Source of the DNA: FEN-1350 sp964386005
GTDB taxonomy: Bacteria > Planctomycetota > Phycisphaerae > Sedimentisphaerales > Anaerohalosphaeraceae
Direction: 5' to 3'
Length of the DNA: 64,000 nucleotides
NCBI GenBank assembly: GCA_964386005.1
Contig: CAYLSB010000003.1
Span: 1-64,000, forward strand
Shown here: piece by piece, positions 27,660 through 36,497 of the stretch
Layout of the letters: the number at the start of each line of letters is the position of its first letter
How positions within the stretch are numbered: the first letter of the stretch is position 1
Notes under the pieces: model-generated
The model's database searches: none
What the model saw: only the letters and a program-made list of their open reading frames with translations
What the model was told of the DNA's origin: nothing
Program-made: the position numbers and the translations under genes

Positions 27660-27965
27660 ATGAAACGAATCCATCGACAATTTTTATCGACGGGTAAACA
27701 CGTGTCACCAGAACAAGACATGATGACCATAGGTTCAGCCGCAAAACTTGCCGGCGTCAGCCGTCAGACCGTGCAATATTACATCATGCTCGGCCTTATT
27801 GATGCATCGAAAATAACCCCGACCGGCCGACGCCTTTTCGACCTTAAGACCGTTGATAAAGTCCGACTCATTAAGAAGTTAAACGATTCGGGTTACACCC
27901 TCCGCGGTATCAGGGAATTATTCATTTCGGGACACTCTCCCAAAGGTGCAAACAGCCATGAGTGA
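27660..27965 (+). CDS. MerR-family transcriptional regulator (short form)
   Basis: A 101-residue protein that is little more than a MerR winged helix: MTIGSAAKLAGVSRQTVQYYIMLGLI, then TGRRLFDLKTVDKVRLIKKLNDSGYTLRGIREL. The effector-binding C-terminal part is absent, so it may act as a simple DNA-binding switch. The start could be this ATG or one twenty codons later (27720), which begins at the domain itself; neither has a good ribosome site. It overlaps the MCE gene by eight bases. Confidence 0.8.
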   Translation: MKRIHRQFLSTGKHVSPEQDMMTIGSAAKLAGVSRQTVQYYIMLGLIDASKITPTGRRLFDLKTVDKVRLIKKLNDSGYTLRGIRELFISGHSPKGANSHE

Positions 27966-28950
27966 TTACAATTCCTCGCAAAAACGCATAAACATGATCG
28001 TCGGCTCTTTTGTGATCGTCGGTTTTGCCGCATTCTTATGGCTTATTTTTATTTTCGGCGAACTTCCGATCGCCGTGACCGAGCTTCGCTCTTTCCGGGT
28101 TGTTGTTCGTTTCCCTTCCGCTCCCGGAATTCAGCAAAATACGCCCGTATATTATTGCGGATACCAGGTCGGCCGCGTTGTGAATGTTATGGCTCCAGAA
28201 CCCGTAATAAATAGAATTCCCGGCGGGCCGCACCATGAAGTGAAAGTAACTCTCGCGATACAAAGCCGATACAAGACGATTCCTTCCAATGTCGAGTTTG
28301 TGGTGATGAAACGGAGCATGGGGAGCAGCTTTGTCGATCTCCAGGTGGATCCCGATCTGCCGCTTGTTCCGCTGGATTCCGCCAACGCGGCAACGGCTTA
28401 TCTTTATGACGAAATGCCGATTCGGACGGGAACGACTTCGATGAGCAGCGAGTTTTTCCCCAAAGAAACTCAAAAAAAGCTGGAAAACCTTATGGATTCC
28501 ATCACGCAATTGGCGCAGAATGCCAATGATGTTGTGGGGGATCAGGAAAACCAAATCAGCATTAAAACCGCGCTGGCCAACGTGAAAGACGCGACCCTGC
28601 AAGCCAAAGAAACCCTGGCATCGATTCGAAAATTCTCGGATACGGGAACGGTAGCGATTGAAGATACATCGAAGAATGTCGGCTCCACCCTGGCATCGAT
28701 CCGGAATCTTTCGGATAAGGGGACGGTTGCTGTGGAAGAAATCGCCATGGATATCGCCAACTCTCTTAAAGAACTCCAACTTGTCCTGCAGCGCGCCAAA
28801 GCGGGCAATGGAACGGCCGCTCGGCTGCTGAATGACGGACGTCTGTATGAGAATCTTCTCGACAGCAGTCAGGAACTTCAGCTTGCCTTGGAGCAATTGA
28901 AATTTCTTGCCGCCGATGCGCGGGAGAAAGGCATCAAACTGAAGTGGTAA
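27958..28950 (+). CDS. MCE/MlaD-family lipid transport protein
   Basis: A 330-residue protein with one N-terminal transmembrane helix (about 13-34) and one MCE domain (FRVVVRFPSAPGIQQNTPVYYCGYQVGRV, through VEFVVMKRSMGSSFVDL). A long helical, repetitive C-terminus follows, including the two similar segments TLASIRKFSDTGTVAIED and TLASIRNLSDKGTVAVEE, which can form the periplasmic tube of MCE hexamers. MlaD-type proteins carry phospholipids between the two membranes. The partner permease (MlaE) and ATPase (MlaF) genes are not nearby. The start inside the MerR gene is chosen for its MSDYNSSQK N-terminus just before the helix. Confidence 0.85.
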   Translation: MSDYNSSQKRINMIVGSFVIVGFAAFLWLIFIFGELPIAVTELRSFRVVVRFPSAPGIQQNTPVYYCGYQVGRVVNVMAPEPVINRIPGGPHHEVKVTLAIQSRYKTIPSNVEFVVMKRSMGSSFVDLQVDPDLPLVPLDSANAATAYLYDEMPIRTGTTSMSSEFFPKETQKKLENLMDSITQLAQNANDVVGDQENQISIKTALANVKDATLQAKETLASIRKFSDTGTVAIEDTSKNVGSTLASIRNLSDKGTVAVEEIAMDIANSLKELQLVLQRAKAGNGTAARLLNDGRLYENLLDSSQELQLALEQLKFLAADAREKGIKLKW

Positions 28951-28958
28951 TCGGAAAT

Positions 28959-28998
28959 GCTCCATGGATTGATCCGCCGATATATAATTCCATGGAGC
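28959..28998. promoter_or_regulatory. Perfect inverted repeat in the NRPS promoter region
   Basis: Arms GCTCCATGGA and TCCATGGAGC, ten bases each without mismatch, with a 20-base AT-ending spacer. Two TATAAT hexamers follow closely (28983-28988 inside the spacer and 29011-29016), but neither has a good -35. This is the look of an operator for an activator or repressor of the NRPS gene. Confidence 0.6.
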
Positions 28999-29037
28999 GA
29001 TACAATTCGATATAATTACAGTAAGAGGAGAATGGAC

Positions 29038-32000
29038 ATGGGGTCTCATTCTTCCCAGGGTTTGTCCGCTGAACCCCTTATGGCAAACGATTTTGAAATG
29101 ATGGCGAAGATCGGGCTGTGGAACTCGACGGATCGTGCGTATCCGCGGGAACGGTGTATTCACCAGTTGTTTGAGGAACAGTCCACCCAAACGCCGGATG
29201 CCGCGGCCGTTCAATTCCAAAATCACACATTGACCTATTCGCAATTAAACCTGAAATCCAATCAACTGGCTCATTGGCTGCGAGACCATCGGGTCGGGCC
29301 GGATGTTCCCGTCGGTCTCTGTATGGACCGCAGTCTGGAGATGATGGTCGCGATATTGGGCATTCTCAAGGCCGGCGGGGCGTATGTGCCGCTGGATCCT
29401 TTGTATCCGGCCGAACGACTCCGGTTTATGGCCCAAGATGCCGAAGTCCAACTGATTGTAGCCGATGCGGATTTTCAGCATCTTTTCCCTGCCGTTGCGA
29501 GACGAATCGATCCGGCCGACCGGGCGATTCTTGACACCTACCCGACCGACAATCCTGTGAGCATAAATTCTCCGGACAATCTGGCTTATATCGTATTTAC
29601 ATCCGGATCAACCGGAACTCCGAAGGGTGTGGCGGTGCCGCATCGGGGCGTGGTGCGGCTGGTGTTCGGGCAGGAGTACATGGAATTCGGGCCGGAACTG
29701 ACGATGTTGCAGTTGGCGCCCGTGAGTTTCGACGCCTCGACGCTGGAGCTCTGGGGGCCGCTGCTTCACGGCGGAAAGTGTATCCTGTATCCGGGACGGG
29801 TGCCGGAACTGGATCGACTGGAACAACTGCTGCACTCCCGACACATTTCCGCGATCTTTCTGACAACCTCGTTGTTCAATCTGGTGATTGACACGCGGCC
29901 GCAAATGCTCGGCGGCGTCCGGACGATCATGACCGGCGGCGAAGTCATGTCGATTTTTCACATGCGTAAGGCACTGGACTTGTTACCGAATGTCTCACTG
30001 GTCAATGTCTATGGGCCGACGGAAAGCACGACCTTCACCACTTTTTATCCGATTCCCCGGCCCCTGCCGGAACGGCTGACTTCGGTTCCGATCGGTCGGC
30101 CGATCGCCAACACGCAGGTCTATGTGCTGGATTCGTACCGGCAGGCGGTCCCCATCGGCGTACCGGGAGAACTGTATATCGGCGGAGACGGATTGGCACG
30201 CGAATATGTGAACCGGCCGGAACTGACGGCGGAACGATTTATCCGGAATCCCTTTAGCGATGATCCTTCGAGTCGGCTGTACAAGACGGGCGATATCTGT
30301 CGATGGTTGGAGGATGGGACCATCGAGTATATCGGCCGTGCCGATGATCAGGTGAAGATTCGTGGTTTTCGGATCGAATTAGGAGAAATAGAAAACGTAT
30401 TGCGAAATCACCCCCAGGTAGGTCAGGCGGTGGTCATGGCGCGGGAAGATGTACCCGGTCAGAAATATCTGGCGGCGTATGTAACACCGAAGAGGAAAGA
30501 GGCAATCGACACGGAAGACCTGCGGAATTATCTGAGCGAGAAACTTCCGGAATACATGGTGCCCCATGCGATCATGGAACTGGAACAGATCCCGCTGACC
30601 GCCAGCGGAAAGGCGGATCGCAGGAGTCTGCCGAGACCCACACCGGGATTCCGGAGGCATCCTCAAGGGACCGAACCACGGACACCGACCGAAAAAGAGG
30701 CGGCCGAGGACTGGAAAGAGTTACTGGGCATAGAGGGATTGAACCGCGAAGATCATTTCTTCCGGCTGGGAGGGCATTCCCTGAAAGCGGTTCAGGCGAT
30801 CTACCGATTTCAGGATAAATATCATATTCAAATGCCGGTATCGACGTTGTTTGAAAACCCGACACTGGAGGGATTTTCAGCGGCGATCGACGCCCTTCGT
30901 TCGGATGAACAAAACAGGACGATTTCGATTCCGAGGGTATCGCGAGAGGGGCCGATCCCCCAATCCTTTGCACAGCAGCGGTTGTGGATCATCGAGAGGA
31001 TGTTCCAGGGAGGGCCGGTTTATCATATTTCCTTTTTGATCGATCTGGAGGGATATCTTAACATTGACGCTCTTGAAAAGTCATTAAATGTGATTCTGAA
31101 CCGGCACGAGGCGTTTCGAACCACCTTTGGATTTTCAGGGAACCAGGCGGTTCAGCGGATCGGACCGATCCCGATCTGGAGCTTGCCGATAACGGACATT
31201 TCGATTCCCGCCGGTGGGACCGCCGAAGAGGAATTTCATCGTCTTGCCGCCGAGAAAGCCCGTCGAAGATTTCATCTTGAAACGGGGCCGCTCTATACTT
31301 TTGAGTTACTGAAGGCCGATTCCCATCGTTTTGCTTTGTTGCTGAACATGCATCATCTGATCACGGATGGATGGTCGATGGGCGTATTGACCGAGGAATT
31401 GACGGAGCTATATCGGGGATTTTCCGAGGGGAAAGAGATAATCCTTGCCCCCCTGCCGATTCACGCGGCGGATTATGGAAGCTGGCAAAGGGAGCAAATT
31501 GACACTCTGGCATCGCGGAGCATGGCGTATTGGAAAGAGAAACTGGCGGGAATACGAACGCTGACCCTGCCGGAAGATCACCCGCGGCCGCCGATGCAGA
31601 CCTTCGCCGGACGATGGGAAATCCACCGGATTGAACCCGCACTCTATCGACGATTGACCGAGATCAGCCGGCAGCGAAATGCGACACTGAATATGACGAT
31701 GATGGCCGTATTCAAGATACTGCTTTATCGATATACAGGGGCCGAAGATATCGTCATCGGCAGCCCGATTTCCGGAAGAACGCACAGGGACATCGAACGA
31801 TCAGTCGGTTTCTACGTTAATACGGTCGTATTGCGAACTTTGATCGAGGGCGACGCGAGTTTTTTGGAGGTCCTTGATCGGGTCAAACTGACCTGTATCG
31901 AGGCGCAATCTCATCAGGATATGCCTTTTGATGTTGTCGTGGAACGGCTGAATCCTCCTCGCGATCCACGATACAGCGTTTTCTTTCAGATCCTGTTTGC

Positions 32001-33456
32001 CTATCAGGATGCGCGGTACTGGACGACGGCATTTCCCGGCATGAAGACACGAACCACGGAGATCGGGACAGGGACATCCAAATTCGACCTGACCCTGTTC
32101 GTCGAAGAGAGCTCCGACGGGCTATCTCTGCGAGCGGAGTACAATACGGACTTATATGAATCCTCTTCCATACAACGATTCCTGAAGGCATACGAGCACC
32201 TGATGGTCTCTGTAACGGACAATCCCCGACAGAAAATATCCGACCTGCCGGCAACCTCGGAATCCCGGGATGCCATCGAGACAACAAATCCTGAAGCGGC
32301 TCGAACGGATTGGATAACTCCGCAAGATCGTCCAAGGCCACCGAAACCGGAGAGGGACGTTCTCGCGCGGATCGGTGAGAATTCCTGGGTTCACGAGAAA
32401 CCCCTCACGGAAACCGAAAAGCAATTAAGCGAAATCTGGATCCAGCTTTTCGGACTGGAGCGGGTTTCGCGAGAGGATCATTTCTTCCGGATGGGGGGGC
32501 ACTCACTGCTTGCCGCACGCATGTTCTACGAGTATCAGGAGGCGACGGGAATTCATCTGCCGCTGGGATTGATTTTTCAGGCACCCACTCTGGGACAACT
32601 GGCGGAAGCCATCGATACAACCACACGGGATCGGATGACGAAAGACCTTGTCCTGATCAAGGAAGGGGATAGAAACCGCCCGATTTTCTATTTGCCGGGA
32701 ATCGGAGGACATACGTTGTCATTCTATCACCTGGCTGAGGCGATGCGAATCGAGTATCCGCAATATGGTCTGAACCTCCCGGGTCTGGACGCCCGTACGG
32801 AACCCCTGGAGAGTATTGAGGAGATAGCGAAGCATTTCATCGATCTGATCCAAACGGTTCAGCCGCACGGGCCCTACAATCTGTGCGGGTATTCCTTCGG
32901 CGGACGAGTGGCATTCGAGATGGCCCTTCAACTTCAGGGACGCGGGGAGAAGATCGGTTTTCTGGGATTGCTTGGCGCCACGGCCCCGGGGTATCCACCG
33001 ACATCCGAAAATCGACGGAAACGGATCGCCTATCGTACCCGCGATTTCTGGATGATCGGCCCGAAACGACAATGGCGTTATCTTCGATTCAAAATGGCGC
33101 GAGGAATCTCGCGGATTCAGAGCGGGCTTTGGAACCGACTTACGGGACGCAAAAAACGGATGCAGGGTTATCTATCGTATCAAGAGCGAGTGGTCGAAGC
33201 GGCAATGAAGGCCTGGTATCGATATGTTCCGGCCGGGCGGTTTCAGGGAAATGTAACCGTCTTTCGAGAAGGAATGACGTTCAGCGATCTTTATGCCCGC
33301 TACAACGACCCTCAATATGGCTGGGCTACGTATGTCGATGGGACCATTGACTGCATTCCGATGGATTGTTCTCATCTGGACTTGTTCAAGAAACCGAATG
33401 TTACGATTCTTGGCGAAAAGGTGGAGCAATGTCTTCGCGACTCGCTGGAGACATGA
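29038..33456 (+). CDS. Non-ribosomal peptide synthetase, A-T-C-T-TE
   Basis: A 1472-residue synthetase. Adenylation domain (about 20-530): FTSGSTGTPKG, NVYGPTE, YKTGDICRW, and the final Lys in TASGKADRRSLP. First carrier domain with S581 in GGHSLKA. Condensation domain (about 640-1060) of LCL-like type with H773 in HHLITDG. Second carrier domain with S1156 in GGHSLLA. Thioesterase (about 1210-1470) with S1286 in GYSFGG and H1446 in CSHLD. The second carrier has no adenylation domain of its own. In the thioesterase, the usual Asp after the LL strand is Gly (LLGATAPG). The pocket read by eye is D-A-L-F-M-G-V-T-F, hydrophobic, with no firm substrate. GAGGAG seven bases before ATG sets the start. 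The PPTase gene overlaps its end. Confidence 0.92.
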   Translation: MGSHSSQGLSAEPLMANDFEMMAKIGLWNSTDRAYPRERCIHQLFEEQSTQTPDAAAVQFQNHTLTYSQLNLKSNQLAHWLRDHRVGPDVPVGLCMDRSLEMMVAILGILKAGGAYVPLDPLYPAERLRFMAQDAEVQLIVADADFQHLFPAVARRIDPADRAILDTYPTDNPVSINSPDNLAYIVFTSGSTGTPKGVAVPHRGVVRLVFGQEYMEFGPELTMLQLAPVSFDASTLELWGPLLHGGKCILYPGRVPELDRLEQLLHSRHISAIFLTTSLFNLVIDTRPQMLGGVRTIMTGGEVMSIFHMRKALDLLPNVSLVNVYGPTESTTFTTFYPIPRPLPERLTSVPIGRPIANTQVYVLDSYRQAVPIGVPGELYIGGDGLAREYVNRPELTAERFIRNPFSDDPSSRLYKTGDICRWLEDGTIEYIGRADDQVKIRGFRIELGEIENVLRNHPQVGQAVVMAREDVPGQKYLAAYVTPKRKEAIDTEDLRNYLSEKLPEYMVPHAIMELEQIPLTASGKADRRSLPRPTPGFRRHPQGTEPRTPTEKEAAEDWKELLGIEGLNREDHFFRLGGHSLKAVQAIYRFQDKYHIQMPVSTLFENPTLEGFSAAIDALRSDEQNRTISIPRVSREGPIPQSFAQQRLWIIERMFQGGPVYHISFLIDLEGYLNIDALEKSLNVILNRHEAFRTTFGFSGNQAVQRIGPIPIWSLPITDISIPAGGTAEEEFHRLAAEKARRRFHLETGPLYTFELLKADSHRFALLLNMHHLITDGWSMGVLTEELTELYRGFSEGKEIILAPLPIHAADYGSWQREQIDTLASRSMAYWKEKLAGIRTLTLPEDHPRPPMQTFAGRWEIHRIEPALYRRLTEISRQRNATLNMTMMAVFKILLYRYTGAEDIVIGSPISGRTHRDIERSVGFYVNTVVLRTLIEGDASFLEVLDRVKLTCIEAQSHQDMPFDVVVERLNPPRDPRYSVFFQILFAYQDARYWTTAFPGMKTRTTEIGTGTSKFDLTLFVEESSDGLSLRAEYNTDLYESSSIQRFLKAYEHLMVSVTDNPRQKISDLPATSESRDAIETTNPEAARTDWITPQDRPRPPKPERDVLARIGENSWVHEKPLTETEKQLSEIWIQLFGLERVSREDHFFRMGGHSLLAARMFYEYQEATGIHLPLGLIFQAPTLGQLAEAIDTTTRDRMTKDLVLIKEGDRNRPIFYLPGIGGHTLSFYHLAEAMRIEYPQYGLNLPGLDARTEPLESIEEIAKHFIDLIQTVQPHGPYNLCGYSFGGRVAFEMALQLQGRGEKIGFLGLLGATAPGYPPTSENRRKRIAYRTRDFWMIGPKRQWRYLRFKMARGISRIQSGLWNRLTGRKKRMQGYLSYQERVVEAAMKAWYRYVPAGRFQGNVTVFREGMTFSDLYARYNDPQYGWATYVDGTIDCIPMDCSHLDLFKKPNVTILGEKVEQCLRDSLET

Positions 33457-34322
33457 CGGTGTGTGATCTCGAGACGGCCGATGCAGCGGAGTGTGGAGGA
33501 ATTCAGCACGGCCGTGACGATCTTCAAGCAACAGTGCTACAAGGGGATATCGCGGTCCTCTGTATCGATTTGAACGATGCGATCGAAGACGTCGGAGGAA
33601 ATTCCGATTTCCTCTCTATAGAGGAACACCGCCGGGCAAGAGAATATACGCAAGACCATGACCGGATTCGATTCATACGGAGAAGGGTAATCCTTCGACG
33701 ATTGCTGGGGGAGATCCTGAATCGCCATCCGAAAGACATCGCGATCCATACGACGGCATCCGGCAAACCGTTCCTGGATCATGATGCCTTGATCGGCTCT
33801 CTAACCTTCAGTCTATCCTGTTCACAGAACCGGGCGATTTATGCTATCACACGGGGACGCGCGGTGGGAATTGATCTCGAATGGATGGATCCAACGGTGG
33901 ATTGTGCGGGGATGGCGGGCGTTTTTTGCCGGCCGGGGGAAATTGAACAGCTCGGTAAAATTACGGACGAACAGCGCCTTCGGGCATTTTACGATTGCTG
34001 GTGTTCGAAGGAGGCCTTCATCAAGGCGGCGGGAATCCGCGATCCGCGAAGTTTTTCGGTTTCGTTTTGGCCGGAACACCCGGGATTGTGCAAAAAAGGC
34101 GTCAGAACCTCAACCGATTTAACGGGTCAGACCCCTTTTATTGGGCCGGAACGGCCGGATTTGAAGGAAGAGGACAAAACGACGGATCAATGGTCATTCT
34201 GTCGATTGGATATCGGAAATGACTGGTCGGCCATGCTGGTTGCGGAGAGGACGGGGCAAAAGTATGGGGGATTGAATTGCCGGCTTTCCACGCCGTCGCG
34301 ATCCAATGGCCGGAATGAATGA
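33429..34322 (+). CDS. Sfp-type 4'-phosphopantetheinyl transferase
   Basis: A 297-residue enzyme expected to load phosphopantetheine onto the two carrier domains of the NRPS. It shows the P-region SGKPFL, the metal-binding GIDLEW and the WCSKEAFIKAAG motif with its Glu and Lys. The canonical SHS of the first core motif is SCS here, so the His that contacts CoA in Sfp is replaced by Cys. The first 40 residues and a 60-residue tail are not typical of the family. It starts 28 bases inside the NRPS gene at an ATG with GGTGGAG upstream. Confidence 0.88.
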   Translation: MSSRLAGDMTVCDLETADAAECGGIQHGRDDLQATVLQGDIAVLCIDLNDAIEDVGGNSDFLSIEEHRRAREYTQDHDRIRFIRRRVILRRLLGEILNRHPKDIAIHTTASGKPFLDHDALIGSLTFSLSCSQNRAIYAITRGRAVGIDLEWMDPTVDCAGMAGVFCRPGEIEQLGKITDEQRLRAFYDCWCSKEAFIKAAGIRDPRSFSVSFWPEHPGLCKKGVRTSTDLTGQTPFIGPERPDLKEEDKTTDQWSFCRLDIGNDWSAMLVAERTGQKYGGLNCRLSTPSRSNGRNE

Positions 34323-34350
34323 ATCTCTATTCCGATCCGCCGTTCAGGTC

Positions 34351-35361
34351 CTATTCGTGGATTTCACGCGAGGATTCGGAGAGCCAGTTTGCCACGATAT
34401 CGACAAGTTTTCGGCCGAGGGGATCAAGATCATATTGGAAAACATAACTGCGTCCTTCCTTGCCCATGATTCGACGAAGATCGACGTTGTCGATGAGTTG
34501 GGAAAGCCGAGCCAGCCATTGGTCGGGATTGTCGGCCAGGAATCCACACTTACCCTCTTCGATCAATTGCGTGTTCATTCCTACCGGCGAACCCACAACG
34601 GGTAAACCGCACGCAAAATATTGCAATATTTTATATCCGCATTTACCCTTAGTAAACGGATCGTTCGGAAGTGGAGCAAGCCCAATATCGCATGAGGCCA
34701 AATCGATCGCCTCGTTGGCCGCCGTCCAAACGCATTTTTCCACAGGCAGAGAGGAAAGATCAAAAAATGAATCGCAAATCACTTTCAATATCACATGGGG
34801 AAACCGCCGGCCGATCTGTTCAAGAGTGGGAATGATGTCTCGAAGATATTTCAGCGTCGATGTACTGCCAATCCAGACAAGTCGGATTTTACCATCGGAT
34901 ATCGGCGGGGGTACGGATGCATATTTGGAAACGTCTAAACCCGTGGGCAAAACTAAGATGCGACTGCGATACATTGTAGCTCTATCGGCCAAATAGGGAT
35001 TGCCCGCAATGACGATATCCGCCAATTTGATCGTTCGCCGAAACTGGCGAGGATGGCTTGAGTGCGAACCAAACGGATTATTCGGGTCATACATGATGGC
35101 ATCATCAAAATCGTATATCAGTTTTTTCGAATAGGATCGGACAAGGAAAGCGTCAAAGAAGTTCAGAGTCGATTTCTGAAGAAAGACTCCATCATAATCT
35201 CCAACCCGCTTTAACAATCTCCAACGGGGGATATACTTCGAGGGAATCCGGATTACCGTACAATCGATCCCCTCCGCCTGAAGTCGAGGCAAATACACTC
35301 CGATTCGCTGGCGGAAACTGGCTCGATTCGGATTATGTGACAGGATCAATAATTTCTTCAT
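34351..35361 (-). CDS. Group 1 (GT4-like) glycosyltransferase
   Basis: A 336-residue cytosolic GT-B glycosyltransferase. The N-terminal domain starts KKLLILSHNPNRASFRQR; the C-terminal domain has IRLVWIGSTSTLKYL, a DIGLAPLPNDPFTKGKCGYK nucleotide-sugar region and YFACGLPVVGSPVG. It probably adds a sugar to a surface glycan or lipid. It overlaps the methyltransferase gene by four bases (ATGA), which also fixes its start. The pair converges on the NRPS locus with 28 bases between stops, so a role in tailoring the peptide is possible but unsupported. Confidence 0.85.
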   Translation of the reverse strand: MKKLLILSHNPNRASFRQRIGVYLPRLQAEGIDCTVIRIPSKYIPRWRLLKRVGDYDGVFLQKSTLNFFDAFLVRSYSKKLIYDFDDAIMYDPNNPFGSHSSHPRQFRRTIKLADIVIAGNPYLADRATMYRSRILVLPTGLDVSKYASVPPPISDGKIRLVWIGSTSTLKYLRDIIPTLEQIGRRFPHVILKVICDSFFDLSSLPVEKCVWTAANEAIDLASCDIGLAPLPNDPFTKGKCGYKILQYFACGLPVVGSPVGMNTQLIEEGKCGFLADNPDQWLARLSQLIDNVDLRRIMGKEGRSYVFQYDLDPLGRKLVDIVANWLSESSREIHE

Positions 35362-36287
35362 AGGGGTTTTTGTGCCGAGACCAATAAGATATCCGTCCGA
35401 CCAAACCATTTCTCGATTCGGGGGATCGGAGAGACAATGGCTTTGATGATTTTCGAATGACGGATCCGATTCCTGTTCTGCGGCCTCCAATTATCGCCAT
35501 ATGCGACGTATTGAAGAGAACTCATCCATCCTTTCGATGACGCCTCGAAATCCACCTGAATGGATACGAAACCGCATCGTTCCAGGAGCATGGAAATGGT
35601 CTTCGGATTGAAGAGAAACAGGTGCCGGGGACAATCCAGATGGTACCACTTATCCTTAAACAGGATGGCGGCAAGACCGGCAGAGTTCGGGGTCTTCAAG
35701 ATAAACCAGCCCCCGGGCTTGCATAATGACCATGCCTTTCGGGCAACCTCCATGGGATCGGGCACATGTTCGATACAGGACCAGGCCGTTATCATATCAA
35801 AGGTGTCGGACGAATACGGAGAATCAGTAATCTGCCCGCAAAATATATCCAATCCAAACTGTTTTTTAGCGACCTCAACCGCCGCCGTCGATATATCCAC
35901 ACCATGAATCGCACATCCGAATTCCCGACGAATCTGTGCAAGAAAGGAACCGTTTCCACAACCGATATCCAATATAACCGAATGCGCGGTCAGGATGTTT
36001 CGAACCGACCCGGGTAATATCCTTTTCACGGAATCCTTCAAAGGCTCCAAATTACCCTGATGGGGTGAATAATCCGAAGGATATACCCGCCCGATTTGAT
36101 CCGGGGATATCTGAGGATTCATAAACATTAAACCGCACCGTTCACAAGTCACATAACGGTATTGACCCTCAAAACCATGCAGCCGATCAACTGCGGTACA
36201 CCGAAATCGATGGGGGGTATTTCCGCAAAGATTGCAGCAAATCTCCCGAAAGGAGGTTGGAGCTTTTCGAATATCCAATTCCGCCAT
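35358..36287 (-). CDS. Class I SAM methyltransferase with N-terminal zinc ribbon
   Basis: A 309-residue protein. The first 60 residues hold two cysteine pairs (CNLCG and CERCG), a zinc ribbon seen in methyltransferases acting on sugars of surface glycans. The SAM-binding domain follows with VILDIGCGNGSFL, HGVDIS and a WSCIEHVPDP post-motif. The C-terminal part (HLFLFNPKTISMLLERCGF) is typical of the UbiG/Methyltransf_23 type. Together with the coupled glycosyltransferase it suggests glycan synthesis. Confidence 0.82.
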   Translation of the reverse strand: MAELDIRKAPTSFREICCNLCGNTPHRFRCTAVDRLHGFEGQYRYVTCERCGLMFMNPQISPDQIGRVYPSDYSPHQGNLEPLKDSVKRILPGSVRNILTAHSVILDIGCGNGSFLAQIRREFGCAIHGVDISTAAVEVAKKQFGLDIFCGQITDSPYSSDTFDMITAWSCIEHVPDPMEVARKAWSLCKPGGWFILKTPNSAGLAAILFKDKWYHLDCPRHLFLFNPKTISMLLERCGFVSIQVDFEASSKGWMSSLQYVAYGDNWRPQNRNRIRHSKIIKAIVSPIPRIEKWFGRTDILLVSAQKPL

Positions 36288-36497
36288 ACCCTATTAGAAA
36301 AAAATATAACTTCCCTATAAAAGAGCCATCGCCATCGCGTCCATGCCGTACCCTGTACACATTCTGGTTTGGGTACAGTTATAGTGGGTTCTTTCGAACA
36401 CGGATATCCTGTCGGATCGCGATGAAATGATTATCTATGACGCTCAAGCCCCGGTAAAGAACTTTTTCCACAAACCATTCCGCCCGGATCCTATTCT

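Noticed and set aside
28957..29037. Longer N-terminus for the NRPS
   Set aside because: It would lie in the promoter dyad and TATAAT boxes, while the ATG at 29038 has a proper ribosome site.
34351..36287. Glycosyltransferase and methyltransferase as NRPS tailoring genes
   Set aside because: They are on the opposite strand, and the zinc-ribbon methyltransferase type fits surface glycan work better.
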